NCBI GenBank assembly: GCA_051251645.1
Contig: JBPOEY010000001.1
Span: 620,001-684,000 of the forward strand
Direction: 5' to 3'
Origin: Litorimonas sp051251645
GTDB taxonomy: Bacteria > Pseudomonadota > Alphaproteobacteria > Caulobacterales > Maricaulaceae
DNA: 64,000 bases
Both the position numbers and the translations under genes were made by a program. The stretch's first letter is position 1. Each line of letters opens with the position of its first letter. Below the pieces are notes generated by a model. It was not told the DNA's origin and did no database searches. It worked only from the letters and a program-made list of their open reading frames with translations. Shown piece by piece: positions 27,213 through 36,220 of the stretch.

Positions 27213-29606
27213 ATGACGACTTCATTTCTTCGCACACTCCTCGTCTCAGCGGCCTTTGTCGCTGTGACGGGCTTGCCCGCCCTTTCGGATGTGGCCCACG
27301 CCAACCCGGCAACGACGACGCAAGGCGCGAGCATTGATATTGATGCGCTGCTTGCCTCGATGACGTTAGATGAAAAACTCGCCCAGATTAGCTGCGTCTG
27401 GTTTGGCAAGGCTGATATCTACGATACCGACGGCAGTTTTAATGCGGAGAGGATGGCTGAGAAGTTCCCGCATGGCATTGGCTGTTTCGCTCGTCCGCAA
27501 GATACGATTGGTATGGAAGGCCCGACTGAGCGCAAAGATGTCAACGACTCGACCGTCGTTCGACGGGCGTCCGCGCGCACGCCAGCGCAGACGGTTGCGC
27601 TAACAAACACGATCCAGAGATGGATGATGGAGGAGACGCGTCTCGGCATTCCAACCCTGTTCCACGAAGAAGGTTTGCATGGTTTCCAAGCCCGCTATGC
27701 CACAGCGTTCCCACAGAGCATTGCGCTCGCGTCAACGTTCGATCCAGATCTTGTCGAGCAGGTCTATGCGGTTACAGCCAAAGAAATACGGGTGCGCGGC
27801 GCGCATCATGTGTTGTCACCCGTCGTTGATGTTGCGCTTGATCCGCGCTGGGGGCGGATCGAAGAAACTTACGGCGAAGACCCGTATCTCGTCACGCGTA
27901 TGGGCGTTGCCGCGATCAAAGGCTTTCAAGGCGATGGTTTTCCGATTGCGGATGACAAAGTTCTCACGACACTGAAACATATGACGGGTCATGGCCAACC
28001 CGAAGGTGGCATGAATGTCGGGCCGTCCCAAATCTCCGAGCGTGTGTTGCGCGAAGTTTTCTTCCCGCCGTTTGAATCGGCCATTAAACAAGCCAACGCG
28101 GCGTCTGTGATGGCGTCCTATAATGAAATCGATGGGGTTCCGTCCCATGGCAATAGCTGGCTACTCAACGATGTATTGCGCGGAGAATGGGGCTTCGATG
28201 GCGCGGTTGTGGCGGATTATTTCGCGATTGCAGAATTGGAACGGCGTCACGCCGTGGTTGGAAGCCTGCCTGATGCGGGCGCACTGGCATTGAAATCCGG
28301 TGTTGATGTTGAACTGCCAGACGGCGCGGCCTTCTATGCCATAAAAGACCAAATCAAAGCGGGCGATCTGGATATTAAATATGTCGACCAAGCGGTCCGC
28401 CGCATGTTGGAAATGAAACAGCGCGGCAATGTTTGGGCGACGCCATTTTCCGATCCTGAGTATGCCGATAAAATTACGGGTGATGCTGCGGCCCGTGCTG
28501 TGGCGCTGGAAGCTGCGCAAAAAGCGCCGGTTCTTTTGAAAAACGAAGGCGACCTTTTGCCGCTCACCGCGTCTGACTATACCCGTATTGCGGTCATTGG
28601 CCCGAATGCGGACGTGACGATCCTCGGCGGATATTCTGATGAGCCGCGCCAGACAGTTTCGATTTTGGACGGTTTGACGGCCAAGATTGGCACTGATGTT
28701 GATCTGGTCCACACCAAGGGGGTGACGTTAACGAATAATCGGTCGTGGTGGGATGACGATGTCAGCCTGACAGACCCTGCAGACAATATGGCGTCTATTG
28801 CGACGGCCGTCGCAGCCGCTCAAACCGCCGATCTTGTGATCTTAGCCATTGGGGGAGACGAAAGCACATCACGCGAAGCTTGGTCCGAAACCCATATGGG
28901 TGACCGTAATGACATCACGCTGATTGGACAACAAAAAGACCTCGTCGATGCGCTGGCAGAGACGAGTAAACCAATGGTGGCGGTGATTATTTCAGGCCGT
29001 CCGCTGAGCCTCGCGAATGTCGAGGATAAACTTTCGGCTATTCTCTATGGTTGGCAGTTGGGGCAGGAAACGGGAACAGCGGTTGCTGATATTCTGTTCG
29101 GGGATATTAATCCGGGCGGCAAAATGCCGGTCACTGTGCCGCGTACCGTGGGTCAAATTCCTGCGTTTTATAATCATAAACCAACAGCACGGCGCGGCTA
29201 TGCTTTTGATGATGCATCGCCCTTATACGCGTTCGGTTATGGCCTGAGCTACACGACGTTCAAAATGTCTGAGCCGACGCTGGACAAGGCTGTGATCGCG
29301 CCTGCCGGCACGGCGATGATGTCCGTCGCGATCACGAATACGGGCGACCGCGTCGGTGACGAGGTGGTGCAAATGTATATTCGCGACAAAGTCAGTTCTG
29401 TGACGCGGCCCGTGAAAGAGTTGAAAGGGTTTGCGCGTGTGACGTTGCAACCCGGAGAGACGAAAACGGTCTCCCTGCCGATCACACCCGAAGCGCTGCG
29501 CTTCTATAATCTCGATATGGAGCGGGTGGTTGAGCCGGGTGAGTTTGACATCATGGTTGGCAATAGTTCGCAGAACGTCCAAACGACAGTTCTGACGGTT
29601 CGATAA
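27213..29606 (+). CDS. GH3 beta-xylosidase/beta-glucosidase, exported
   Basis: 797 residues with a cleavable-type signal peptide (about 1-30, ending AHANP) and no lipobox. GH3 signatures: TLFHEEGLHGF, SPVVDVALDPRWGRIEETYG, LKHMTGHGQPEGGMN, and nucleophile D335 in GAVVADYFAI; then APVLLKNEGDLLPL in the second domain and a C-terminal fibronectin III-like domain (VQMYIRDKVSSVTRPVKELK). Being third in the xylBA operon, and of the BxlB/BglX-like type, suggests it frees xylose from xylo-oligosaccharides in the periplasm. Beta-glucosidase activity remains possible. Confidence 0.88.
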   Translation: MTTSFLRTLLVSAAFVAVTGLPALSDVAHANPATTTQGASIDIDALLASMTLDEKLAQISCVWFGKADIYDTDGSFNAERMAEKFPHGIGCFARPQDTIGMEGPTERKDVNDSTVVRRASARTPAQTVALTNTIQRWMMEETRLGIPTLFHEEGLHGFQARYATAFPQSIALASTFDPDLVEQVYAVTAKEIRVRGAHHVLSPVVDVALDPRWGRIEETYGEDPYLVTRMGVAAIKGFQGDGFPIADDKVLTTLKHMTGHGQPEGGMNVGPSQISERVLREVFFPPFESAIKQANAASVMASYNEIDGVPSHGNSWLLNDVLRGEWGFDGAVVADYFAIAELERRHAVVGSLPDAGALALKSGVDVELPDGAAFYAIKDQIKAGDLDIKYVDQAVRRMLEMKQRGNVWATPFSDPEYADKITGDAAARAVALEAAQKAPVLLKNEGDLLPLTASDYTRIAVIGPNADVTILGGYSDEPRQTVSILDGLTAKIGTDVDLVHTKGVTLTNNRSWWDDDVSLTDPADNMASIATAVAAAQTADLVILAIGGDESTSREAWSETHMGDRNDITLIGQQKDLVDALAETSKPMVAVIISGRPLSLANVEDKLSAILYGWQLGQETGTAVADILFGDINPGGKMPVTVPRTVGQIPAFYNHKPTARRGYAFDDASPLYAFGYGLSYTTFKMSEPTLDKAVIAPAGTAMMSVAITNTGDRVGDEVVQMYIRDKVSSVTRPVKELKGFARVTLQPGETKTVSLPITPEALRFYNLDMERVVEPGEFDIMVGNSSQNVQTTVLTVR

Positions 29607-29613
29607 CCGTCAG
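29592..29613. terminator. Hairpin at the end of the xylBA-GH3 operon
   Basis: CTGACGGTT, CGAT and AACCGTCAG form a perfect 9-bp stem with a 4-base loop that contains the GH3 stop codon. TTGTTTTG follows shortly after, giving a weak U-rich end. It sits between convergent GH3 and GH5 genes. Confidence 0.6.
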
Positions 29614-29629
29614 ACATTGTTTTGCGGTG

Positions 29630-30661
29630 TCAGTCGTTCGTTAGACCGAGCGCTGACACAGTATCCGCGTCCCATTGCCTGGCCTGAGCATCGTAAACGG
29701 GGAAGGTGTTGGCATAAGCCCAAAGACACCAAGGAACGTCTGCGGCTTCCATTTCAGAGCGCACAGCTTCAATCCATCGCATGCGATCGTCATGGTCCAA
29801 TGAGGTATAAGCGCCGAATTCGCCCAAGACGATTGGGCGGGAAACTTGGTCACGATAGGCTGTAACAGTAGCAACTGCCGCTTTAAGATCGGCGCGGTCT
29901 GGTTTGCTGCCCCATCCTCGGGGCGTGTCGGGCATGTTCGGCTTGGTCCACTCCGCTAAATAATGTGTGAAATCGAACGGCTCATAATAGTGAAATGTAT
30001 AGACGATGTTGTCGTCAGGTGGTGCGATATTGGTTTCTAGCTGTCGGAAATTGGACCAAAACTCTCCTCCCAGAATGATGACACGCTCTGGATTGGTTTT
30101 ACGAATAATCTCAACCGCAACTTCTTGCGAATATTGCATCAGATCGCCCGTCAATTCCTTCGACGGTTCGTTCAAGAATTCGAACCAGAGGTCATCCGGG
30201 TAATCAGCGAATTGCGGCGCAATCTGTTCCCAGAGCGCTTCGAACTTCGGCATTTCTGCCACAGGGTCATCCATCAACGTATGGAAGTGGTGGATGTTGA
30301 GCATGACGTTCAAATCATTCGCAAGCGCGCTATCGACGATCTTTTTCACATGGTCAGAGAAGGCGGCTTCGATTTTATAATCCGGGCCCGGGCCAATATA
30401 GTCGTTCCAACGGATGGGGATGCGAACCGTATCAAATCCTTTGGCTTTTATCCGCGCAAAGTCCTCAGGCGCAATATTACCACCGCCGCCCCAGTTTTGA
30501 GATTTCGAATTTTCGAGAGAATTGCCCATATTTACACAGCGTTTCATGTCGAATTTTGGGGTGGGCGTGGAGGTCTGACCCGTTGTCGTCGCGCACCCTA
30601 TCAGCGCGATGAGACTGGCTGCGATGGCCGCGGACACAACTGATTTTTTGGATAGCCTCAT
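29630..30661 (-). CDS. GH5-family endoglucanase-like lipoprotein
   Basis: 343 residues from ATG at 30661, preceded by AAAGGTG. The signal ends IALIGC (Cys23), so it is a lipoprotein. GH5 signatures are GFDTVRIPIRWNDYIG, MLNIHHFH, the acid/base E165 in WFEFLNEPS, YTFHYYEPFDFTHY and nucleophile E281 in PIVLGEFGAY. GH5 enzymes cut beta-1,4 glucans, xyloglucan, mannan or xylan; the exact substrate is not readable. It converges with the xylBA-GH3 operon, and a candidate LacI operator lies 150 bp upstream. Confidence 0.9.
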   Translation of the reverse strand: MRLSKKSVVSAAIAASLIALIGCATTTGQTSTPTPKFDMKRCVNMGNSLENSKSQNWGGGGNIAPEDFARIKAKGFDTVRIPIRWNDYIGPGPDYKIEAAFSDHVKKIVDSALANDLNVMLNIHHFHTLMDDPVAEMPKFEALWEQIAPQFADYPDDLWFEFLNEPSKELTGDLMQYSQEVAVEIIRKTNPERVIILGGEFWSNFRQLETNIAPPDDNIVYTFHYYEPFDFTHYLAEWTKPNMPDTPRGWGSKPDRADLKAAVATVTAYRDQVSRPIVLGEFGAYTSLDHDDRMRWIEAVRSEMEAADVPWCLWAYANTFPVYDAQARQWDADTVSALGLTND

Positions 30662-30812
30662 GATACACCTTTTAGACATCACAACGCTGTCGGGCGTTGC
30701 GTCACTCTGGTGACAAGGGCTTGAAGTGGGATCTCCGGTAAAGGTTAAGCTGACCGCGTCTGCCTCTCCCGCGCTATCCACACGGGGTCACCATCCCGAT
30801 GCCGACAGACTA

Positions 30813-30830
30813 ACTAGTATCGCTACTATA
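30813..30830 (-). promoter_or_regulatory. Candidate LacI-family operator upstream of GH5
   Basis: On the minus strand the site reads TATAGTAGCGATACTAGT, with a TAGTA-N4-TACTA dyad and the GTAGCGATA core shared with the site at 11000. It lies in the gap between the EF-hand gene and GH5, 150 bp before the GH5 start, so it is weaker than the other sites. Confidence 0.45.
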
Positions 30831-30856
30831 AATTCAGAGCCTGCTAAGACAATTGT

Positions 30857-31378
30857 TTACCGCGGCGGACGGCCTTCGCCCCGGGACGGTCGGTCTTCGC
30901 CTCCACGTTCGCCTTGTGACCGCGCTTCGCTGCCCCGTTGTCGAACGTTGAAAATCAATTCTGAACGGGCAATGCGGCCATCGCCATTTTTATCAAGCCG
31001 GTTGAATTCACCGACAAGACGGGTTTCAAATTCAGACTGCGTAATCACACCGTTCATATTACTATCGAAGCTGAGAAAAGTTGGCATGGCGGAGCTGGAG
31101 CCGAAAGCCTTCGTTGTCCAGTTTTGAAACTGCGCGGCACTGGGGTTGCGGTCAAATTTGGCCCAGTCTTTTTTAATCCCCGCATCCAACTCCGCTCGAC
31201 TTGTGACCCCATCGTCGTTTGCGTCATGGCCCACAAAGTAAAGTCCGACCGGATGCGTCGACACGGCTGCGATCTGGTTGCTTTCACCTTGTCCCCGTTT
31301 GGGGCCGGAGGCACAAGCAGTCACAAAGCTTAGCGCGATTATCATTACAGGCGTCGTCAATAATGTCAGGCGAGTCAT
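30857..31378 (-). CDS. EF-hand lipoprotein
   Basis: 173 residues with a lipoprotein signal ending SFVTAC (Cys22). Three EF-hand-like loops follow: HDANDDGVTSRAE, FDSNMNGVITQSE and LDKNGDGRIARSE, the last being canonical for calcium binding. The C-terminal ~25 residues are Arg/Gly/Glu-rich and look disordered. Similar EF-hand lipoproteins are common in Caulobacterales, and their roles are mostly unknown. It is on the same strand as GH5, but a 195-bp gap separates them. Confidence 0.85.
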   Translation of the reverse strand: MTRLTLLTTPVMIIALSFVTACASGPKRGQGESNQIAAVSTHPVGLYFVGHDANDDGVTSRAELDAGIKKDWAKFDRNPSAAQFQNWTTKAFGSSSAMPTFLSFDSNMNGVITQSEFETRLVGEFNRLDKNGDGRIARSELIFNVRQRGSEARSQGERGGEDRPSRGEGRPPR

Positions 31379-31618
31379 GAGCGTTCTTCCAGTGATTAGG
31401 GCTTCCCCGTAACTGACAAATACAGCGGGCGCATCTTACAGTCGCTCAATGATATGGATGGATTGATCTTTGTCGCGTTTTCGTGCGGTTCGTTCTGGCC
31501 TTTGCTGAGCCGGGCCGGGCACACATTGTGTCTATACAAATGTAACGTCGATGATCGCGGGGTTTCAGTTGCGTGATGACCCAAGGGCTGTTTTAAAGCG
31601 TTCATCAATAAGGATGTT

Positions 31619-33580
31619 ATGACGGACCACGAACCAGAGACAGACGGCGGAGAGGATAGCGTCGTGCAACCGACGGTGTTCTTTAGCTATTCTCGCGTCG
31701 ACCAGCCCCAAGCCCTGCCTATCATTCAAGCGATTGAAGCGGCTGGCTACAGTGTTTGGTGGGACGGTATGCTCGAAGGGGGCACTGAGTTTCTTGCGCA
31801 GACAGAGGCGGCTCTCGAAAGTGCGAAAGCTGTTGTGGTTTTGTGGTCGCGTCAGGCCGTCGGATCACATTGGGTGCGCGATGAGGCGACAAGTGGTCGT
31901 GAACGCGAACGGCTCATCCCGCTGACCTTGGACGGCACGATGCCGCCGTTGGGATTTCGCCAGCTACAAGTCATCGACATGCGCAAATGGTATAAACGCC
32001 CGGAGGTGCAAGATGAGCTCTTGCGCGGTTTGGCCAAGCTGCACGATCGCGATTACGAGCCAATAGACCCGGCCCACCGCTTCGGCGCTACAGTGTCAGA
32101 AAAGCCGGCGATATCGCGTCGCGCACTCTTGCTGGCAGGTGGTGTTGCTGTGGTCGCGGGGGGAAGCTTTACTCTGCTTAGCCTTCCGTGGTCTGAACGG
32201 GCATTGGGCCGCAATATTGCCGTTTTGCCGTTTTTTAATAATGCTGGTGAAGACACGCTCGACTATGTCGCGGACGGTCTGGCGTCAGCGGTCCGGGACG
32301 GCTTGTCGATCAACACCTTATTGGAAGTTATTGCTCGCTCGTCATCGCAAGAAGCTGCGCGGGAAACCAATGATCCAATCCGCATTGCTAAAGCTCTGAA
32401 GGTGGATCACATTTTAGAAGGTCGCTTGGAGATATTACCCGGCCGGAAGGAATCGGAAGATCGGCAACAATTCGTGGTGAGCTTGGTCAACGGCCGCAGT
32501 GGCTTTGTCCAATGGACAAAAACCTATCCCTATTTAGCAGATCGAATTTGGGTGGTGCGCGACGTCATCATCCAAAATGTCGTCAAGACCATGACGGCCT
32601 CCGATCCGAAACCGCTTGGCGGCTTAACGGAAAACCCCGAAGCGTATGACGAATATATGCGGGCCAAAGAACTCCTAAACCGCGCGGCGACTCGTGAAAA
32701 TATCGATATTGCGGCACAACGATTCCGACGCGCGGTTGAACATGATCCGCAATTTGGACTTGCTCATGCGGCCTTGGCCGAGATGTTGTTAGCCCAAGGG
32801 GCGACTAGTCCGGATAAAGCGGCCTCACTGCGGCTGATTGAGCAAGCCATACAAAGTGCGCGTGTCGGCGTTGATGTGGCCCCTGACGTGGCGTCCACCC
32901 ACATGACGTACGGCTTTGTTCTGATTTCAGGGCGCGCCGATTTCAAGGGCGCGAAACCCATTTTGGACACAGCAGAAAGGCTCGGGCTTACCCAAATTAA
33001 AGACATCAACCGCTTTGCTGTTTATCTGGCGGGCGTGGGGCGCTCTGAGGAGGCGATCAATATGGCGCAGCGAGGGGTTGCGCGTGATCCGCTTAATCCC
33101 CGTGCGATGGAAACTGTCGCCTATGCCTATTATGCGGGGGGGCAGTTTGAACGCGCAATCACGCTATATGAGAATGTATTGGCGTCAGATCCGAGCCGTT
33201 TCACGGTGCGGGCTTGGCTCGGTCTGTCAAAAACCTATTCCGGTGACGCAGCAGCCGGCCTCGAAGCCTGTCAGGACGAAGCAAATTTGATGGAAAAATA
33301 TACGTGTCAGGCGATTGCGTCCGCGCGGATGAATGATGGCGAGGGAGCGCAGAGCCATTATGCGGCGCTGATGGATCGGTTTGGTGACGCGGCCGCCTAT
33401 CAACAAGCACAAATTCTCACACAAATGGGGGAAGCCGATTTAGCGATGGAAACATTGCTGAAAGCCGAACGGCTTGAGGATACAGGCCTATCCCTCACAC
33501 TGATTGATCCTGCGCTAAAGCCCTTACGGGGTCGCGACGATTTTAACGCGCTGCTTGTGCGTTTGGGTCTGAGGGACTAG
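31619..33580 (+). CDS. TIR-domain membrane protein with TolB-like and TPR domains
   Basis: 653 residues. A TIR domain spans about 18-145: VFFSYSRVD, YSVWWDGMLEGGTEF, and SHWVRDE, whose E89 occupies the place of the catalytic Glu of NAD-cleaving TIR domains. A single hydrophobic segment after SRR (about 168-190) follows, then a TolB-like/cyclase-associated domain (IAVLPFFNNAGEDTLDYVAD) and TPR repeats to the end. The order implies a cytoplasmic TIR and an exported sensor. Such fusions may be signalling or defence proteins; function is not known. A small lipoprotein gene follows 26 bp downstream. Confidence 0.85.
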   Translation: MTDHEPETDGGEDSVVQPTVFFSYSRVDQPQALPIIQAIEAAGYSVWWDGMLEGGTEFLAQTEAALESAKAVVVLWSRQAVGSHWVRDEATSGRERERLIPLTLDGTMPPLGFRQLQVIDMRKWYKRPEVQDELLRGLAKLHDRDYEPIDPAHRFGATVSEKPAISRRALLLAGGVAVVAGGSFTLLSLPWSERALGRNIAVLPFFNNAGEDTLDYVADGLASAVRDGLSINTLLEVIARSSSQEAARETNDPIRIAKALKVDHILEGRLEILPGRKESEDRQQFVVSLVNGRSGFVQWTKTYPYLADRIWVVRDVIIQNVVKTMTASDPKPLGGLTENPEAYDEYMRAKELLNRAATRENIDIAAQRFRRAVEHDPQFGLAHAALAEMLLAQGATSPDKAASLRLIEQAIQSARVGVDVAPDVASTHMTYGFVLISGRADFKGAKPILDTAERLGLTQIKDINRFAVYLAGVGRSEEAINMAQRGVARDPLNPRAMETVAYAYYAGGQFERAITLYENVLASDPSRFTVRAWLGLSKTYSGDAAAGLEACQDEANLMEKYTCQAIASARMNDGEGAQSHYAALMDRFGDAAAYQQAQILTQMGEADLAMETLLKAERLEDTGLSLTLIDPALKPLRGRDDFNALLVRLGLRD

Positions 33581-33606
33581 CGTTCGATTATAACGGGAGC
33601 ATAATC

Positions 33607-33963
33607 ATGAAACACATCATTCTCGGCACGATTGCCGCATTCGCTTTGTCTGCCTGCGTCACAGCAGCCGAAGTCGACGACGTTGAACCCATGAGCGCGG
33701 CGCCAGCCGTCGAAATGAGCGTCGATAAAGCAGAGATGGAATGCGCTCTGCCGGGCCCGGATGATACATGCGCCTGCGAAGTCGTTGACGCGAATGGCGA
33801 TTGCGTCGAAGGCGGCGGATCAGGCGTCATCATCCAGAGACAAATTGCATTCTGCGCCTTGACTGCGCCCGATGGTAGCTGTGCCTGCGAAGTGCTGGAC
33901 GATAACGGCGACTGTGTCGAAGGCGGCGGCTCAGGCGTGATTATTCAACGCAACAATGATTAG
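33607..33963 (+). CDS. Small lipoprotein with two four-cysteine repeats
   Basis: 118 residues, signal MKHIILGTIAAFALSAC with lipidation Cys17. After an acidic linker come two 34-residue repeats (45-78 and 82-115), each with the pattern C-x8-CxC-x8-C, a D.NGDC loop, and ending VEGGGSGVIIQR. No known family is recognised. The even number of cysteines suggests disulfides or metal binding in the periplasm. It follows the TIR-TPR gene at 26 bp and is probably co-transcribed with it. Confidence 0.75.
   Translation: MKHIILGTIAAFALSACVTAAEVDDVEPMSAAPAVEMSVDKAEMECALPGPDDTCACEVVDANGDCVEGGGSGVIIQRQIAFCALTAPDGSCACEVLDDNGDCVEGGGSGVIIQRNND
33739..33951 (+). repeat. Intragenic tandem duplication encoding the cysteine repeat
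   Basis: Two 102-bp units (33739-33840 and 33850-33951) with nine bases between encode nearly the same 34 residues. Their last third is the most alike, both coding GDCVEGGGSGVIIQR, which suggests a fairly recent or sequence-constrained duplication. Confidence 0.8.
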
Positions 33964-33969
33964 GCGAAG

Positions 33970-36090
33970 CTAGCTTACGGGGAGCCGTGAGGCACAGAGC
34001 TCGGGGAGATAGGTCGCTTGTTGACCTTCGACCCGAGTGACTTTGCAAACCACGTTCCTAATCCACTCTGATGCCTTCGGGACTGACGCGAACGTCGTCG
34101 GTGCATCGTCTGACCAACAGAGGCCGGATCCCCGGCTCACAACACCGACTAATTCTGTTCCGGATAAAAGTGGCCCGCCGCTATCACCGCGGCACGTTTT
34201 GCGCCCCGATCCAAGGGCGCAAAAGGCGCTTGGGTCAGTCTTAGAGGCGCGGATCGCATGTCCTGTTCGGGCGGTGTTCGAAGCATTTCTTTTGTCACGA
34301 AGTTCATTGCATTCATCCCAGCTGATCGGGGATAGTGACAATTTTCGGAGGAACGCGGAGGCGACATTCGTTTTTGCGAAATGGGTTTTGCCCCAGCCGT
34401 AAGCGAATAGATATGTGTCAGTGTTCGGTGCAATCTCAGATTGGCTGAGGCCAACCATTTGGATGCGGGCGGGATCTTCGGGAACCGCGACGTAGATAGG
34501 GCGAGTAAGCGCCCCTGCGGTATGGATGTAGTGCAAGGTCTGCTCGCCCGTTTTCAGATCGAAGAGCCGAACGCGACCATCATTCGTCCATGTCAGTAGG
34601 CTCTCTTCATCCCAGTCCGTATGGACGATATAACCACCGTGAAACGTTCTAAAAGGCAAGGTTTCTGCTTGAATATCGAGCAGCTCAACACCTCCTAACT
34701 CACCTTCGATGACGATGAGCCCATTTGGGCCATATCGGGCGTCGAAAACCGGAAGGCTATGGTTGAGCGTCTTAAGAAGCTTTCCTGTCGCCGTTTCGCG
34801 TATCTGGCTTTCGCCTTCGTGGGTCCACAAGTGAAATTTTTTGCCATCGAGTGAAAAGAGGATCGGTTTGTTTTTATAATATGCCGGGTCAACATCAAAT
34901 TCAGTCAGGCGTCGTTTTTGTGGAATGCTCCAGACTTCGCCTTTGTTTTTATCACCGATGACAATGAGATGGGTTCCGGCTGGATTAACGCCCTCTTGCG
35001 CATAACCTGCTGAGCTGAGCCCGATAAGGGTTTGTTGGTTTGTCCGTGTGTCCGTTAAATAAATTTCACCTGAATTATATCGCTCGGCTTTGTACCGCGG
35101 CCTCACCTCATATTGCTGGATATCTGCGTGTGGGTTCGGCGAGAGTTCGCGGGTTTTGGGGTTTAGCAATAGTCTTTCGTTATTAGCGCCTTCAATCGCG
35201 ATGCCGTGTTGTGTTAAAACAACCTTGGAAAGGCGGTTTTCCTTTGTGATGCCTGTGCCTTCGAACCAAGAAATCATATCGGGCGTTCCTGTGGCGCTCG
35301 CATCGAACTGGACTAAGGCAAGATCATTGGCATTATTGCCAACATTATAGTCTGGGTGAGTGATAATTTTTTTGATGTCCAAGGTTTTGGATTGTGTTGA
35401 CGCAATATTCTCGACATCGAGGCGAATGGAATAAGCAAAGCTTGGGACCGTAAAGTCGGTCCGGTCATCGTTGGGCGCGGCAAAGCAATGGGCAGCGGTA
35501 AGGGCCCAACCTGGCGCAATAAGGGACCCTCCACATACATGGCGGGCTTCCCATTCTTGTAGGTTTGGAAATTTTTCGAGCAATAAATCAGTTGGTGCGC
35601 CTTCCTCATTCATCAGAAATTGCACTTGAAACGGCGCTGCAAAACGCGGGATCGTTATTGCCTCTAACGCGGCGGGCGTAGAGCGGTACTGGCATATCTC
35701 CGGGATATCCTCCCATGCGCCGTTACAAAGCCCGGCTGCTCTCGCGTCCTCTAAAGCGATTTCCTTTTGAAACTCTTCGAGCCTGATCCGTTCTCTCTCA
35801 GCTTCGATGTCCTCAATTTCTTCCGGTGTTAAGGGTGAGAGTGGGTTGTTATCCACGGCAAAGGTCGTTTGCTGTTCGATTTTGTCGAGCATGACGAGGG
35901 GTAAAGCAACCATTCGTGTGTTCGAATTTGGTGCCGATGATGGCGTCAGTGTTGTCGTTTTTTCTGAGTTAGAATTCGTCTCATATTGTGCCAGTAAATC
36001 ATCGGGGTTTGAAACCGTCGTGCAAGCAGACAGCATGAAAGAGGTCACGATAAGCGCGCCGAGTTTTTTACGGTAATTCATATATGTCAT
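33970..36090 (-). CDS. Trypsin-like serine protease lipoprotein with an inserted beta-propeller
   Basis: 706 residues, lipoprotein signal ending MLSAC (Cys23), then an acidic coiled-coil-like stretch (85-120). The chymotrypsin fold begins with HVCGGSLIAPGWALTAAHC (H201) and NDLALVQF (D256). Instead of the second barrel, about 285 residues with WD/propeller-like strands follow (GEVWSIPQKRRLTEFDV, FHLWTHEGESQIRETATGK, LLTWTNDGRVRLFDLKTGE). The protease then resumes at YLFAYGWGKT and CRGDSGGP (S637), so the full triad is kept. AAGGGG precedes the ATG. It converges with the TIR/repeat-lipoprotein pair with a 6-bp gap. Substrate unknown. Confidence 0.85.
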   Translation of the reverse strand: MTYMNYRKKLGALIVTSFMLSACTTVSNPDDLLAQYETNSNSEKTTTLTPSSAPNSNTRMVALPLVMLDKIEQQTTFAVDNNPLSPLTPEEIEDIEAERERIRLEEFQKEIALEDARAAGLCNGAWEDIPEICQYRSTPAALEAITIPRFAAPFQVQFLMNEEGAPTDLLLEKFPNLQEWEARHVCGGSLIAPGWALTAAHCFAAPNDDRTDFTVPSFAYSIRLDVENIASTQSKTLDIKKIITHPDYNVGNNANDLALVQFDASATGTPDMISWFEGTGITKENRLSKVVLTQHGIAIEGANNERLLLNPKTRELSPNPHADIQQYEVRPRYKAERYNSGEIYLTDTRTNQQTLIGLSSAGYAQEGVNPAGTHLIVIGDKNKGEVWSIPQKRRLTEFDVDPAYYKNKPILFSLDGKKFHLWTHEGESQIRETATGKLLKTLNHSLPVFDARYGPNGLIVIEGELGGVELLDIQAETLPFRTFHGGYIVHTDWDEESLLTWTNDGRVRLFDLKTGEQTLHYIHTAGALTRPIYVAVPEDPARIQMVGLSQSEIAPNTDTYLFAYGWGKTHFAKTNVASAFLRKLSLSPISWDECNELRDKRNASNTARTGHAIRASKTDPSAFCALGSGRKTCRGDSGGPLLSGTELVGVVSRGSGLCWSDDAPTTFASVPKASEWIRNVVCKVTRVEGQQATYLPELCASRLPVS

Positions 36091-36220
36091 AAGCGTCCCC
36101 TTAGCGGCTGGCTAACACCCAAAAGACCCTTGGACAAACACTCTATGAGGCGGCTTTCTTCGCGCCATCGCTTGCCCCATGACCGCAAGCTGTTAGGTCG
36201 TGAGAAAATAGGAGGGGCCA

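Noticed and set aside
9448..31378. Mobile-element origin of the carbohydrate locus
   Set aside because: No transposase, integrase, flanking direct repeats or tRNA gene was found, and codon use looks like the surroundings.
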